From contig NZ_CP036278.1 of NCBI RefSeq assembly GCF_007748035.1, positions 3,658,001 through 3,722,000 on the forward strand: a stretch of DNA of 64,000 nt. Reading direction: 5' to 3'. The notes under the pieces were generated by a model. The model saw only the letters and a program-made list of their open reading frames with translations, had not been told where the DNA came from and ran no database searches. Position 1 is the stretch's first letter. The number at the start of each line of letters is the position of its first letter. The DNA is from Aeoliella mucimassa (GTDB lineage: Bacteria; Planctomycetota; Planctomycetia; Pirellulales; Lacipirellulaceae). The position numbers and the translations under genes were made by a program. Shown piece by piece: positions 18,225-26,719 of this stretch.

Positions 18225-18656
18225 ATGACTACCGACACCGCCGATAATGTGTACGACGAGGTCTTTAATAATTTCCGGAAAGCTGCAGAGTCGAACTTGA
18301 AGATGCAGCAAGAAGTGTTTCGCCATTGGGGCTCGATGTGGCCAGGGTTTCCCACGCCACAAGCCGCTTGGGTGGACAAAGTCCGGGATTTTCAGCACGA
18401 GTGGGTACGGACTATTTCCGATATAGCCCGTAAGCACCGTGTTTCCCTCGACCAACAGTACCAAATGGCCCTGGAATCGTTAGAAGAGGCTTTGCGCGTT
18501 TCCGAGTCGAGTAATCCCGAAGAGTTCCGTCGCCGGATTGAGCAGATGTTTCGCAAGACGTTTGAATGCGTCCGCGAGATCTCGGAGACGCAACTTAATG
18601 AATTTCAAGAAGCAGTTCATAAGTGGAGTGAGTTAACAACGAAGGCCGGTACCTAA
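18225..18656 (+). CDS. Phasin-like PHA granule protein
   Basis: This 143-residue, all-helical protein has no signal peptide. A very strong AAGGAGG site (18211-18217) suggests high expression, as for granule coat proteins. It shares the N-x-Y-x-E-x-F, RKAA and HWGSMWP features with residues 1-93 of the phasin-SDR fusion upstream, so the two are homologous. The tail (FRKTFECVREISETQLNEFQEAVHKWSEL) looks like the amphipathic helical repeat of phasin families. It is divergent from the PhaR-type repressor gene, with about 270 bases between them that should hold the regulated promoter. The assignment rests on context and helical pattern more than on a strong family match. Confidence 0.7.
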   Translation: MTTDTADNVYDEVFNNFRKAAESNLKMQQEVFRHWGSMWPGFPTPQAAWVDKVRDFQHEWVRTISDIARKHRVSLDQQYQMALESLEEALRVSESSNPEEFRRRIEQMFRKTFECVREISETQLNEFQEAVHKWSELTTKAGT

Positions 18657-18678
18657 ACTTAAAGTAGCAAGTTAGAAT

Positions 18679-18742
18679 CGGGAGGTGCGGAGTTAACCAT
18701 TCCGCCTCCGCTTGGGTAGACCAAGGTTGTTCGCACCTCCCG
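18679..18742. ncRNA. Possible structured leader or 3' UTR element (branched stem)
   Basis: An 11-bp perfect outer stem (CGGGAGGTGCG / CGCACCTCCCG) encloses two small hairpins: GGA/TCC (or the competing GCGGA/TCCGC) and CTTGG-GTAGA-CCAAG. This makes a three-way junction between the phasin stop and the PFOR start. There is no T-run after it, so it is not a standard terminator. It may be a 3' stabiliser of phasin mRNA or a leader of PFOR. Confidence 0.35.
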
Positions 18743-18829
18743 TCTGCTCGATCCGGAAAGGTCAGCAGTACTGCCTCGCGTGCTGATATTGCTGCAAGAC
18801 TCATCCACCTATTAAAGGAGTTTCTATCA

Positions 18830-21800
18830 GTGAGTGCGGCAAAATATGTAACCCTCGATGGTAACGAGGCAGCTGCCTACGTTGCTCATCAAACCAGCGA
18901 AGTCATTGCCATCTATCCTATCACTCCCGCCTCACCTATGGGGGAACTGTCCGACGCCTGGTCGGCTCGAGGGCGGGAGAACATTTTTGGCACGGTTCCC
19001 AGTGTCATCGAAATGCAAAGCGAGGCCGGCGCATCGGCCACGGTGCATGGTGCCTTGCAGGCAGGAGCGTTGTCGACCACCTTTACCGCGTCGCAAGGCT
19101 TGTTGTTGATGATTCCCACGATGTACAAGATTGCTGGTGAATTAACACCAACGGTCTTTCACATCGCGGCTCGATCGCTTGCCACGCACGCCCTGTCGAT
19201 CTTCGGCGATCATGCCGACGTGATGGCAGTTCGCCAAACCGGTTGGGCGATGCTGGCTTCGGCCTCGGTACAGGAATCGCAAGACTTGGCCATGATTTCT
19301 CATGCGGCCACGCTGCGAACCCGGATTCCCTTCTTGCACTTCTTTGATGGTTTCCGAACCTCGCACGAAGTGAACAAGATCGCCCAGCTTTCGATGGACG
19401 ACGTCAAGTCGTTCATGGATTACGATCTCATTGCCGCTCATCGCGAGCGAGGCATGAGCCCCGATAATCCGATTCTCCGCGGCACCGCTCAGAATCCTGA
19501 CGTCTACTTCCAGGCTCGCGAAGCCTCGAACCCGCTCTACTTGGCTGTGCCTGACATCGTGAAGGAAATGATGCAGCAGTTCGGTCAGTTGACCGGTCGC
19601 CAGTACGGCCTGTTCGACTACGTGGGTGCTCCCGACGCCGAACGCGTGATCGTAATGATGGGCTCCGGCATCGGTGCTACGGAAGAAGCGGTTGGCAAAC
19701 TCGTTGTCAGCGGCGAGAAAGTCGGTCTGGTGAAAGTGCGGCTGTATCGTCCGTTCGACGTGCCCGCCTTCATCGAGTCGCTTCCTGCGACCACCAAGTC
19801 GATCGCGGTGCTTGATCGCACGAAAGAACCTGGTTCAATCGGCGAACCGCTGTATCAGGATGTGATCACCGCATTGTCCGAAGCGGGCAAGCTGGCGAGC
19901 ATTCCTACGATCATCGGCGGCCGTTATGGTCTATCGTCCAAGGAATACACCCCGGCGATGGCCGCCAGTGTGTTCGACGAACTCAAAGCGGCCGAACCGA
20001 AGAAGCACTTCACGGTCGGCATCGTCGACGATGTCACTCACCTGAGCTTGAAGTGGAATCCTGAATTCTCCACCGAACCCGACGACGTCATGCGGGCAGT
20101 GTTCTACGGGCTCGGTAGCGACGGAACCGTCGGCGCCAGCAAGAACTCGGTGAAAATCATCGGCGAGAACACCGACAAGTTCGCTCAGGGTTACTTCGTG
20201 TACGACTCGAAGAAGTCGGGATCGGTCACGGTTTCGCACCTGCGATTCAGCCCCCGCCCGATTAACTCGACCTATCTGATCGATCGGGCGAACTTCGTGG
20301 CTTGCCACCAGTTCAACTTCCTGTCGCGGATGGACGTGCTCGAGGTCGCTGAACCTGGGGCAACGTTCTTGCTCAACAGCCCGTATGGGCCAGACGAAGT
20401 TTGGGACACCCTGCCGAAGGAAGCCCAACAGCAGATCATCGACAAGAAACTGAAGTTCTACGTTGTCGATGCCTATACCGTGGCTCGCGAAGTTGGCATG
20501 GGTACGCGGATCAACACGATCATGCAGACCTGCTTCTTCTCGCTCGCCAAGCTGCTGCCTGGCACCGAAGCGATTGATCACATTAAAACTGCGATCAAGA
20601 AGACCTACGGTTCCCGCGGCGAGTCGGTGCTCGAACGCAACTACGCAGCCGTCGATGGAGCTTTGGCCGCTTTGCACGAAGTAACCGTGCCCGCTTCCGC
20701 GACAAGCACCAAGCAACGCGAAGCCCTGGTTGCCGACAACGGCACCGACTTCGTGAAGCGCGTGACCTCGATGCTAATCGCCGGACTCGGCGACAAGCTG
20801 CCAGTGAGTGCATTGCCGATCGACGGAACGTTCCCCACCGACACGGCGAAGTACGAGAAACGCAGTATCGCTCAGGAGATTCCGATCTGGGATCCCGACA
20901 TCTGCATCCAATGCGGTCTCTGTGCACTGGTTTGCCCCCACGCTGCGATTCGCTCAAAAGCGTACCCCGCTTCGTCGCTCAATGGATCGACGCCCGAAGG
21001 GTTCGAGTCGCGCCCGTGGAAGGGTAAGGAGTTGGTAGACCACTTGGTGACCATCCAAGTGGCCCCCGACGACTGCACCGGCTGTGGTGTGTGTGTCGAC
21101 GTCTGCCCTGCCAAGAGCAAGGAAGTCGTCAAGCACAAAGCGATCAACATGGAAGAGAAGCAACCGCATCTCGACAAAGAGCGGGCGAACTTCGATTTCT
21201 TCCTCGAGCTACCCGAAGTCGATCGCACTGCGGCAAAGATCGAGACCGTCAAAGGTTCGCAACTTCTGCAACCACTGTTCGAGTTCTCGGGTGCTTGCTC
21301 CGGTTGCGGCGAAACTCCCTACCTGAAGCTCATGAGCCAACTGTTTGGCGATCGAGCCATGATTGGCAACGCCACTGGTTGCTCGTCGATCTATGGCGGC
21401 AACTTGCCGACCACGCCTTACAGCGTGAACGGTGCCGGCCGTGGTCCGACCTGGAACAACTCGCTGTTTGAAGACACCGCCGAGTTCGGCGTTGGCCTTC
21501 GCATGGCGGTCAACCAGAAACGCGAGTACGCTGAGTACCTACTTGGCAAGGTCGCATCGGTGGTTGGCGACGACCTGGTCGCTGCGATTCGCAACGCTCC
21601 GATGACGAGCGAAGCCGAAATCAGCGCCCAACGCGAGCGGGTAGTTACCCTCCGTTCGAAGCTGGAAGGCTCCGATCATCCCGATGCCGCGAAGATGATG
21701 GCCATCGCTGACTCGCTCGTGAAGCGAAGCGTTTGGATCGTCGGCGGCGACGGCTGGGCCTACGACATCGGCTTTGGTGGTCTCGACCACATTTTGACCA

Positions 21801-22417
21801 CGGGATTGGACGTTAACATTCTGGTGCTCGACACCGGCGTGTACTCCAACACAGGTGGCCAGATGTCGAAGGCCACTCCGCGAGGTGCGGTCGCTAAGTT
21901 TGCCGCTGGTGGTAAACCAGCTCGCAAAAAGGACCTTGGCATGATCGCGGTGGCTTACGGCAACGTCTATGTCGCGCAGATTGCGATGGGCTCGAATCCG
22001 AACCAAACGCTCAAAGCGTTCCAGGAAGCAGAGTCGTACGCTGGGCCGTCGCTGATTCTGGCTTACAGCCAGTGCATCGCCCACGGCATCGACATGGAAA
22101 CCGGTATGTCGCATCAAAAGGACATCGTGCAGTCGGGCTTCTGGCCGTTGTACCGCTACGACCCGCGACAAGCCCAATCGGGCAAACAACCGTTCCGCTT
22201 GGACAGCCGCAAGCCGACCAAGCAGTTCCGCGATCTAGCCATGACCGAAGGTCGCTTCGCCATGCTGGCTCGCACCAACCCCGAACATGCAAATTACCTG
22301 TTCGACCTGGCCCAACGCGATATCGATGATCGCTGGCATTACTATGAGCAAATGGCTGGCGTGGAACGCGAGATTCTGGACGAACTCAATGGAGCTGTGA
22401 ATAGCAATGGCAGTTGA
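18830..22417 (+). CDS. nifJ: Pyruvate:ferredoxin (flavodoxin) oxidoreductase
   Basis: This single-chain PFOR of 1195 residues oxidises pyruvate with CoA to acetyl-CoA and CO2 while reducing ferredoxin or flavodoxin. The GTG start at 18830 has AAAGGAG nine bases upstream. Domain order is the standard one: pyruvate-binding N-domain (AAYVAHQTSEVIAIYPITPASPMGE), CoA domain, gamma domain, a two-[4Fe-4S] ferredoxin domain (CIQCGLCALVCP and CTGCGVCVDVCP near residues 690-765), then the TPP domain with FSGACSGCGET, GNATGCSSIYG and GGDGWAYDIGFGGLDH. The DHOD-like gene overlaps its end by 11 bases. The enzyme is oxygen-sensitive in most bacteria, which suggests function at low oxygen. It supplies acetyl-CoA for the PHA genes around it. 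Confidence 0.97.
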   Translation: MSAAKYVTLDGNEAAAYVAHQTSEVIAIYPITPASPMGELSDAWSARGRENIFGTVPSVIEMQSEAGASATVHGALQAGALSTTFTASQGLLLMIPTMYKIAGELTPTVFHIAARSLATHALSIFGDHADVMAVRQTGWAMLASASVQESQDLAMISHAATLRTRIPFLHFFDGFRTSHEVNKIAQLSMDDVKSFMDYDLIAAHRERGMSPDNPILRGTAQNPDVYFQAREASNPLYLAVPDIVKEMMQQFGQLTGRQYGLFDYVGAPDAERVIVMMGSGIGATEEAVGKLVVSGEKVGLVKVRLYRPFDVPAFIESLPATTKSIAVLDRTKEPGSIGEPLYQDVITALSEAGKLASIPTIIGGRYGLSSKEYTPAMAASVFDELKAAEPKKHFTVGIVDDVTHLSLKWNPEFSTEPDDVMRAVFYGLGSDGTVGASKNSVKIIGENTDKFAQGYFVYDSKKSGSVTVSHLRFSPRPINSTYLIDRANFVACHQFNFLSRMDVLEVAEPGATFLLNSPYGPDEVWDTLPKEAQQQIIDKKLKFYVVDAYTVAREVGMGTRINTIMQTCFFSLAKLLPGTEAIDHIKTAIKKTYGSRGESVLERNYAAVDGALAALHEVTVPASATSTKQREALVADNGTDFVKRVTSMLIAGLGDKLPVSALPIDGTFPTDTAKYEKRSIAQEIPIWDPDICIQCGLCALVCPHAAIRSKAYPASSLNGSTPEGFESRPWKGKELVDHLVTIQVAPDDCTGCGVCVDVCPAKSKEVVKHKAINMEEKQPHLDKERANFDFFLELPEVDRTAAKIETVKGSQLLQPLFEFSGACSGCGETPYLKLMSQLFGDRAMIGNATGCSSIYGGNLPTTPYSVNGAGRGPTWNNSLFEDTAEFGVGLRMAVNQKREYAEYLLGKVASVVGDDLVAAIRNAPMTSEAEISAQRERVVTLRSKLEGSDHPDAAKMMAIADSLVKRSVWIVGGDGWAYDIGFGGLDHILTTGLDVNILVLDTGVYSNTGGQMSKATPRGAVAKFAAGGKPARKKDLGMIAVAYGNVYVAQIAMGSNPNQTLKAFQEAESYAGPSLILAYSQCIAHGIDMETGMSHQKDIVQSGFWPLYRYDPRQAQSGKQPFRLDSRKPTKQFRDLAMTEGRFAMLARTNPEHANYLFDLAQRDIDDRWHYYEQMAGVEREILDELNGAVNSNGS

Positions 22418-23426
22418 TCTTAAAACCCAGTACCTAGGACTTACCCTGAAGAATCCCCTCGCCGTGGCGGCTTGCCAGCCGCTTACCGGCGACATGGAAA
22501 TGCTGGGTAAACTCGAAGCCGCTGGCGCTTCGTGTGTAGTGATGCCTTCGTTGTTCGAAGAACAAGTGGTGCACGAAGAACTCGAGATCTCGAATCTCTA
22601 CGACTTTCACACCGACTCGAACCCCGAAGCACTAACAAACCTCCCCCCCTTCCCTGAGTACGACAAAGGTTCCGACGAGTACCTGAAGCGTCTCGAAGAA
22701 GCCAAGAAAACGCTGTCGATCCCGGTGATCGGCAGCCTCAATGGCTCGTCGAAGGGTGGTTGGGTGCGTTACGCCAAGGAAATGCAAGACGCAGGGGCCG
22801 ATGCCCTGGAGCTCAACATTTACTTCATTCCAACCGACGTCAACATGACTGGCGATCAGGTGGAAGGTCAGTATGTTGACCTGGTGGCCGCGGTTCGCGA
22901 GTCGGTTAGCATTCCCCTGGCAGTGAAAATCGGACAGAACTTCACCAGTCTGCCAAACTTCGCGCAAAAGCTCGTGGGCGCCGGCGCGAATGGCTTGGTG
23001 CTGTTCAATCGATACCTCGAGGCAGACATCAATCTCGATGAGTTGGAGTTCTACCCCGACCTGGTATTGAGCAATCGCCACGAAGCTCGGGTGCCGATCC
23101 GTTGGATCTCGATCCTTCGCGATCAGGTTTCCGCCTCGCTGGCAGCGACAAGCGGCATTCATCGCATGGAAGGTGCCATCAAGCTGCTGCTTGCTGGTGC
23201 TGATGTGCTGATGCTGGCTAGCGTGCTGCTAATGAAAGGCCCCAACCAGCTGACGACGATCTTGAACGACATGACTGCCTGGTTGGAGCAGAAAGAGTAC
23301 GTGTCGGTTCAACAACTTCAGGGTAGCATGAGTTGCGCGAATAGCTCGAATCCTAGCGAGCTGGTACGTGCTAACTACATGAAAGCCCTGCGGAACTACA
23401 CCACGGAGTACACCAGCCCTCACTAG
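22407..23426 (+). CDS. Dihydroorotate dehydrogenase-like (PreA-type) flavoprotein
   Basis: This 339-residue FMN-barrel protein is related to class 1 dihydroorotate dehydrogenase and the PreA subunit of dihydropyrimidine dehydrogenase (TQYLGLTLKNPLAVAACQPLTGD, then GADALELNIYFIP, LAVKIGQNF and ADVLMLASVLLMKGPNQL). It lacks the PreA C-terminal ferredoxin domain, and the canonical DHOD catalytic Cys region is altered (NGSSKGGWVRYAKEM). It overlaps the PFOR gene by 11 bases, so the two are translationally coupled. PFOR plus this DHOD-like protein recurs in other bacteria, where its reaction is not known. A role in pyrimidine synthesis is unlikely from context. It may move electrons to or from the ferredoxin pool. 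Confidence 0.85.
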   Translation: MAVDLKTQYLGLTLKNPLAVAACQPLTGDMEMLGKLEAAGASCVVMPSLFEEQVVHEELEISNLYDFHTDSNPEALTNLPPFPEYDKGSDEYLKRLEEAKKTLSIPVIGSLNGSSKGGWVRYAKEMQDAGADALELNIYFIPTDVNMTGDQVEGQYVDLVAAVRESVSIPLAVKIGQNFTSLPNFAQKLVGAGANGLVLFNRYLEADINLDELEFYPDLVLSNRHEARVPIRWISILRDQVSASLAATSGIHRMEGAIKLLLAGADVLMLASVLLMKGPNQLTTILNDMTAWLEQKEYVSVQQLQGSMSCANSSNPSELVRANYMKALRNYTTEYTSPH

Positions 23427-23440
23427 GTGGAGTCTTCGTG

Positions 23441-23521
23441 TTATAAAATAGGCTTGGCGCTTCTCCCCACACACGTGTTGTGTGGGGAGAGGTCGTCGCG
23501 CCGCCCGCGACGCGACCAAGC
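23441..23521 (+). promoter_or_regulatory. Possible promoter and structured leader of phaE-phaC
   Basis: A TATAAAAT box at about 23441-23448 is followed by a three-way-junction fold: outer stem GCTTGGCGC (23452-23460) with GCGACCAAGC (23512-23521), a perfect 12-bp hairpin TCTCCCCACACA/TGTGTGGGGAGA with loop CGTGT (23462-23490), and a 6-bp GTCGCG/CGCGAC hairpin (discontinuous on its left arm, 23495-23511). It lies about 50 bases before the phaE start. No -35 box is obvious. The fold is clear; the function is inferred. Confidence 0.4.
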
Positions 23522-23573
23522 GACAGCGACGCTTCGGTAACAATTCGGTAGGCCATTGATGGAAGGGTCGATC

Positions 23574-23954
23574 ATGCGTGATCCCCCAGACGCTTCCAAC
23601 TCGGTTGATCCTTTTTTGCGTCCACTCTTGGACACCTGGGCACTCTACACCCAGCAATGGACCGGTTCTGCCAGTCAGGCCCCCGGCCCTTCGAGCCCCA
23701 GCGACGATCCAGCCGAGGCTTGGATTGAATCGACCGGGCAGATGGTCGATCAGTACTTGCGAAGCCCCTCGTTCTTGCAGCTCTTCCGCCTGCATATCGA
23801 AACCTTGATTGCGCTCAAGAGCTCGGCAAAGCCTCCTGCTGCTCCCGCAAACGAAAGCTGTGATATCGACACGGTCATTGCCCGCATTTCCGAAGTGGAA
23901 AAGCGTCTGACTGGACTCGAACAACGAATCAAGAGACTGGAGGGGCCGCCATGA
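23574..23954 (+). CDS. phaE: PHA synthase accessory subunit, PhaE/PhaR-like (copy 1)
   Basis: This is a 126-residue protein. The start at 23574 has GGAAGGG six bases upstream; the longer frame from 23556 lacks such a site. It begins with DPFLRPLLDTWALYTQQW, has a helical middle (AWIESTGQMVDQYLRSPSFLQLFRLHIETLIALKS), and ends in a heptad coiled coil (DTVIARISEVEKRLTGLEQRIKRLE). That layout is typical of the short PhaE/PhaR partner of class III/IV PHA synthases. The stop overlaps the phaC start (ATGA), so synthesis of the two is coupled. It is much shorter than classical PhaE (about 350 residues). Its C-terminal heptad parallels the one in the second copy at 46191-46553. Confidence 0.72.
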   Translation: MRDPPDASNSVDPFLRPLLDTWALYTQQWTGSASQAPGPSSPSDDPAEAWIESTGQMVDQYLRSPSFLQLFRLHIETLIALKSSAKPPAAPANESCDIDTVIARISEVEKRLTGLEQRIKRLEGPP

Positions 23955-25060
23955 CCTCCATCCCTCCTGACGAACTGTTCGCCTCGCTTCTCAAATGGCA
24001 CGCCAGTGTTCAGCAGCAAACCCTCGACCTCTGGCAACAGTACTTCGGTCCCAACGACTCTTCTCCCACTCACGACCTAACCTACTCCGGCGCCACCGAC
24101 TACGAAGTGGTGCACCAGCAGCAAGGGCAACGATTGCTCCGTTTCCGCTCCGCTGAACCGTCGCGATGGACCGAGCCGATACTCATCGCTTTTTCGCTGG
24201 TGAATCGCCCTTACATTCTCGATCTACCCAACAACCGCAGTGTGGTTCAACGATTACTCGATCAGCATTTCGATGTCTACATGATCGATTGGGGAATACC
24301 GACCGACCAGGATCGCGACCGTGGTCTCGACGATTATGTCTGCCGCGCGCTCGACGATGCGGTGCAACTGACCATCGAAACCTCCGAATCGCACCAGGTA
24401 ACACTGCTCGGCTATTGCATGGGGGGCACCATGGCGGCCATGTACGCGTCGCTCCGCCCAACACTCATCCGCAATCTGGTGCTGCTCGCGACTCCTATCG
24501 ATTTCCATGCCGGCGACGGGCTGCTGAATCTCTGGGCGCGGCCCGAGTATTTTGACGTCGATCGCTTCATCGACGTGTACGGCAACTGCCCCGGCTGGTT
24601 CCTGCAATCTTGCTTCCAATTGATGAAGCCGGTACGAGTCAGCTTGAAGCACATGCTCGAAATGACGCGCGACCCTCCTTCGAAGGCTTACTTGCAGAAT
24701 CTGCTGGCCCTCGAACGGTGGGCTGGCGACAGCATTCCGGTGGCTGGCGCTACATTTCGGCAATACGTGAAATGGATGTATCAGGAAAATCGCCTGGTCG
24801 CTGGCAAAGTGATGCTCGACAGCACGCCGATACGTTTGGAAGATATTCGCTCACCAACCTTATCAATCACCGCGTCGCGCGATCACCTCGTACCCCCACA
24901 ATCGAGTCAGGCGCTACAATACCTGATAGGAACCGATGGTTACGACGCGCTGTCGATCGATGCGGGACACTTGGGTCTGGCCATCGGCCAACGAGCCCAT
25001 CGCGAGTTATGGCCACGTGTGACACATTGGATAGCCGAACATTCCACTCCCGCAACCTGA
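23951..25060 (+). CDS. phaC: Class III-type poly(3-hydroxyalkanoate) synthase PhaC (copy 1)
   Basis: This is a 369-residue alpha/beta hydrolase of the PHA synthase family, the length of class III/IV PhaC. The catalytic Cys156 sits in the box GYCMGG, Asp311 in TASRDHLVPP and His340 in DAGHLGLAIG, the expected Cys-Asp-His triad. FSLVNRPYILDLP and YMIDWGIP are family signatures. It is preceded by a PhaE-like partner with a 4-base overlap and followed by propionyl-CoA carboxylase. Enzymes of this type polymerise short-chain (R)-3-hydroxyacyl-CoA, mainly 3HB and 3HV. A second PhaC with a different box (GWCLGA) is at 45073-46179, so the two probably differ in substrate or timing. Confidence 0.93.
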   Translation: MTSIPPDELFASLLKWHASVQQQTLDLWQQYFGPNDSSPTHDLTYSGATDYEVVHQQQGQRLLRFRSAEPSRWTEPILIAFSLVNRPYILDLPNNRSVVQRLLDQHFDVYMIDWGIPTDQDRDRGLDDYVCRALDDAVQLTIETSESHQVTLLGYCMGGTMAAMYASLRPTLIRNLVLLATPIDFHAGDGLLNLWARPEYFDVDRFIDVYGNCPGWFLQSCFQLMKPVRVSLKHMLEMTRDPPSKAYLQNLLALERWAGDSIPVAGATFRQYVKWMYQENRLVAGKVMLDSTPIRLEDIRSPTLSITASRDHLVPPQSSQALQYLIGTDGYDALSIDAGHLGLAIGQRAHRELWPRVTHWIAEHSTPAT

Positions 25061-25183
25061 TATAGCAGGGATTCGCCGCATCCGTAAAAATAGGTCCCGA
25101 GAACGTCGATTCCACCATGCCGAGCAGGCGTCGCTCCGCGAGCTTGCTATCATGGCGACCAACCTCCTACCCCCACAGACAAC

Positions 25184-26716
25184 ATGCAAGAGATCGTACG
25201 ACAATTAGAAGCCAAACGAGCAGCGGCTCAGCTGGGTGGTGGTCAAAAGCGAATCGATCGCCAGCACGCGAAAAGCAAACTGACCGCCCGCGAGCGGATC
25301 GAGCTGCTGCTCGACCCCGGAACGTTTGAAGAATGGGACATGTTTGTCGAGCATCGCTGCACCGACTTCGGCATGGATAAAGAGAGCATTCCTGGCGATG
25401 GCGTCGTTACAGGCTATGGCACCGTAAGCGGTCGAGTAGTGTTTGTGTTTAGCCAGGATTTCACCGTGCTAGGGGGCTCGCTCTCTGAATCTCACGCGGA
25501 AAAGATCTGCAAGATCATGGATCACGCAATCAAGGTCGGCGCCCCGGTGATCGGCCTGAACGACTCGGGCGGCGCCCGCATTCAGGAGGGGGTCGCCTCG
25601 CTCGGGGGGTACGCTGAGGTGTTTCAGCGCAACGTGCTGGCCTCGGGCGTGGTTCCGCAGATTTCGGTGATCATGGGGCCCTGTGCTGGCGGAGCGGTCT
25701 ACTCGCCGGCGATGACCGACTTCATCTTCATGGTCAAAGACAGTTCGTACATGTACGTCACCGGCCCCGAGGTGGTGAAAACGGTTACGCACGAGGAAGT
25801 CACCCACGAGGAACTGGGGGGAGCGATCACTCACTCGACGAAGTCGGGCGTTGCCGACCGCGCTTTTGAGGACGATGTGGAAGCGCTGGCCATGGTCCGC
25901 CGGTTCATCAATTACCTGCCGGCCAGCAACCGGACGCCGCCGCCGCATCGCCCCACGCCCGATCCTGCCGACCGGGTAGAAGTGTCGCTCGATACGCTGG
26001 TGCCATCGAGTCCAACGAAACCGTACGACATGAAGGAGCTGATTCTCAAGATCGTCGACGACACCGACTTCTTCGAGTTGCAACCGGAGCACGCGAAGAA
26101 CATCATTACTGGTTTCGCCCGCATGGAGGGCAACCCTGTCGGCATCGTGGCCAACCAACCGTTGGTACTGGCCGGTTGCCTCGACATTCGCTCGGCCATC
26201 AAAGCGGCTCGCTTCGTGCGGTTCTGCGATTGCTTCAACATTCCGATTCTCACGTTTGTCGACGTGCCGGGATTTATGCCAGGCACTGCCCAAGAGTACG
26301 GCGGCATCATCAAGCACGGCGCGAAGCTGCTGTTCGCCTATGCCGAAGCCACGGTTCCCAAAATCACGCTCATCACCCGCAAAGCGTATGGTGGAGCGTA
26401 CGACGTGATGGCTTCGAAACACCTGCGCGGCGACGTGAACCTCGCCTGGCCGAGCGCCGAGATCGCCGTGATGGGTCCCAAAGGGGCCGTAGAAATCATT
26501 TTCCGCGAAGAACGGGATAACCCCGAGCGCGTTGCGGAGCTAACCGAAGAGTACCGACAAAAGTTCGCCAACCCGTTTATCGCGGGAAAGCGAGGGTTCA
26601 TCGACGACGTCATCATGCCGCGCCTGACTCGTGGGCGCATTTGCCGATCGCTGGCAATGCTCCGCGACAAACGCTTGGAAAATCCCTGGCGCAAACACGG
26701 CAACATCCCCCTATAG
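25184..26716 (+). CDS. pccB: Propionyl-CoA carboxylase beta (carboxyltransferase) subunit
   Basis: This 510-residue acyl-CoA carboxylase transferase joins the biotin-bound carboxyl group to propionyl-CoA, giving (S)-methylmalonyl-CoA. Signatures are [22 protein letters not shown] at the start, [22 protein letters not shown] in the N-domain oxyanion loop, [16 protein letters not shown], and [28 protein letters not shown] and [10 protein letters not shown] in the C-domain. The biotin carboxylase/BCCP gene follows three bases downstream, so the two form one unit. A close paralogue (35901-37454) serves the decarboxylase complex; the pairing with a biotin carboxylase subunit here marks this copy as the carboxylase. 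Acetyl- or methylcrotonyl-CoA remain possible substrates. Confidence 0.92.
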   Translation: MQEIVRQLEAKRAAAQLGGGQKRIDRQHAKSKLTARERIELLLDPGTFEEWDMFVEHRCTDFGMDKESIPGDGVVTGYGTVSGRVVFVFSQDFTVLGGSLSESHAEKICKIMDHAIKVGAPVIGLNDSGGARIQEGVASLGGYAEVFQRNVLASGVVPQISVIMGPCAGGAVYSPAMTDFIFMVKDSSYMYVTGPEVVKTVTHEEVTHEELGGAITHSTKSGVADRAFEDDVEALAMVRRFINYLPASNRTPPPHRPTPDPADRVEVSLDTLVPSSPTKPYDMKELILKIVDDTDFFELQPEHAKNIITGFARMEGNPVGIVANQPLVLAGCLDIRSAIKAARFVRFCDCFNIPILTFVDVPGFMPGTAQEYGGIIKHGAKLLFAYAEATVPKITLITRKAYGGAYDVMASKHLRGDVNLAWPSAEIAVMGPKGAVEIIFREERDNPERVAELTEEYRQKFANPFIAGKRGFIDDVIMPRLTRGRICRSLAMLRDKRLENPWRKHGNIPL

Positions 26717-26719
26717 ACC

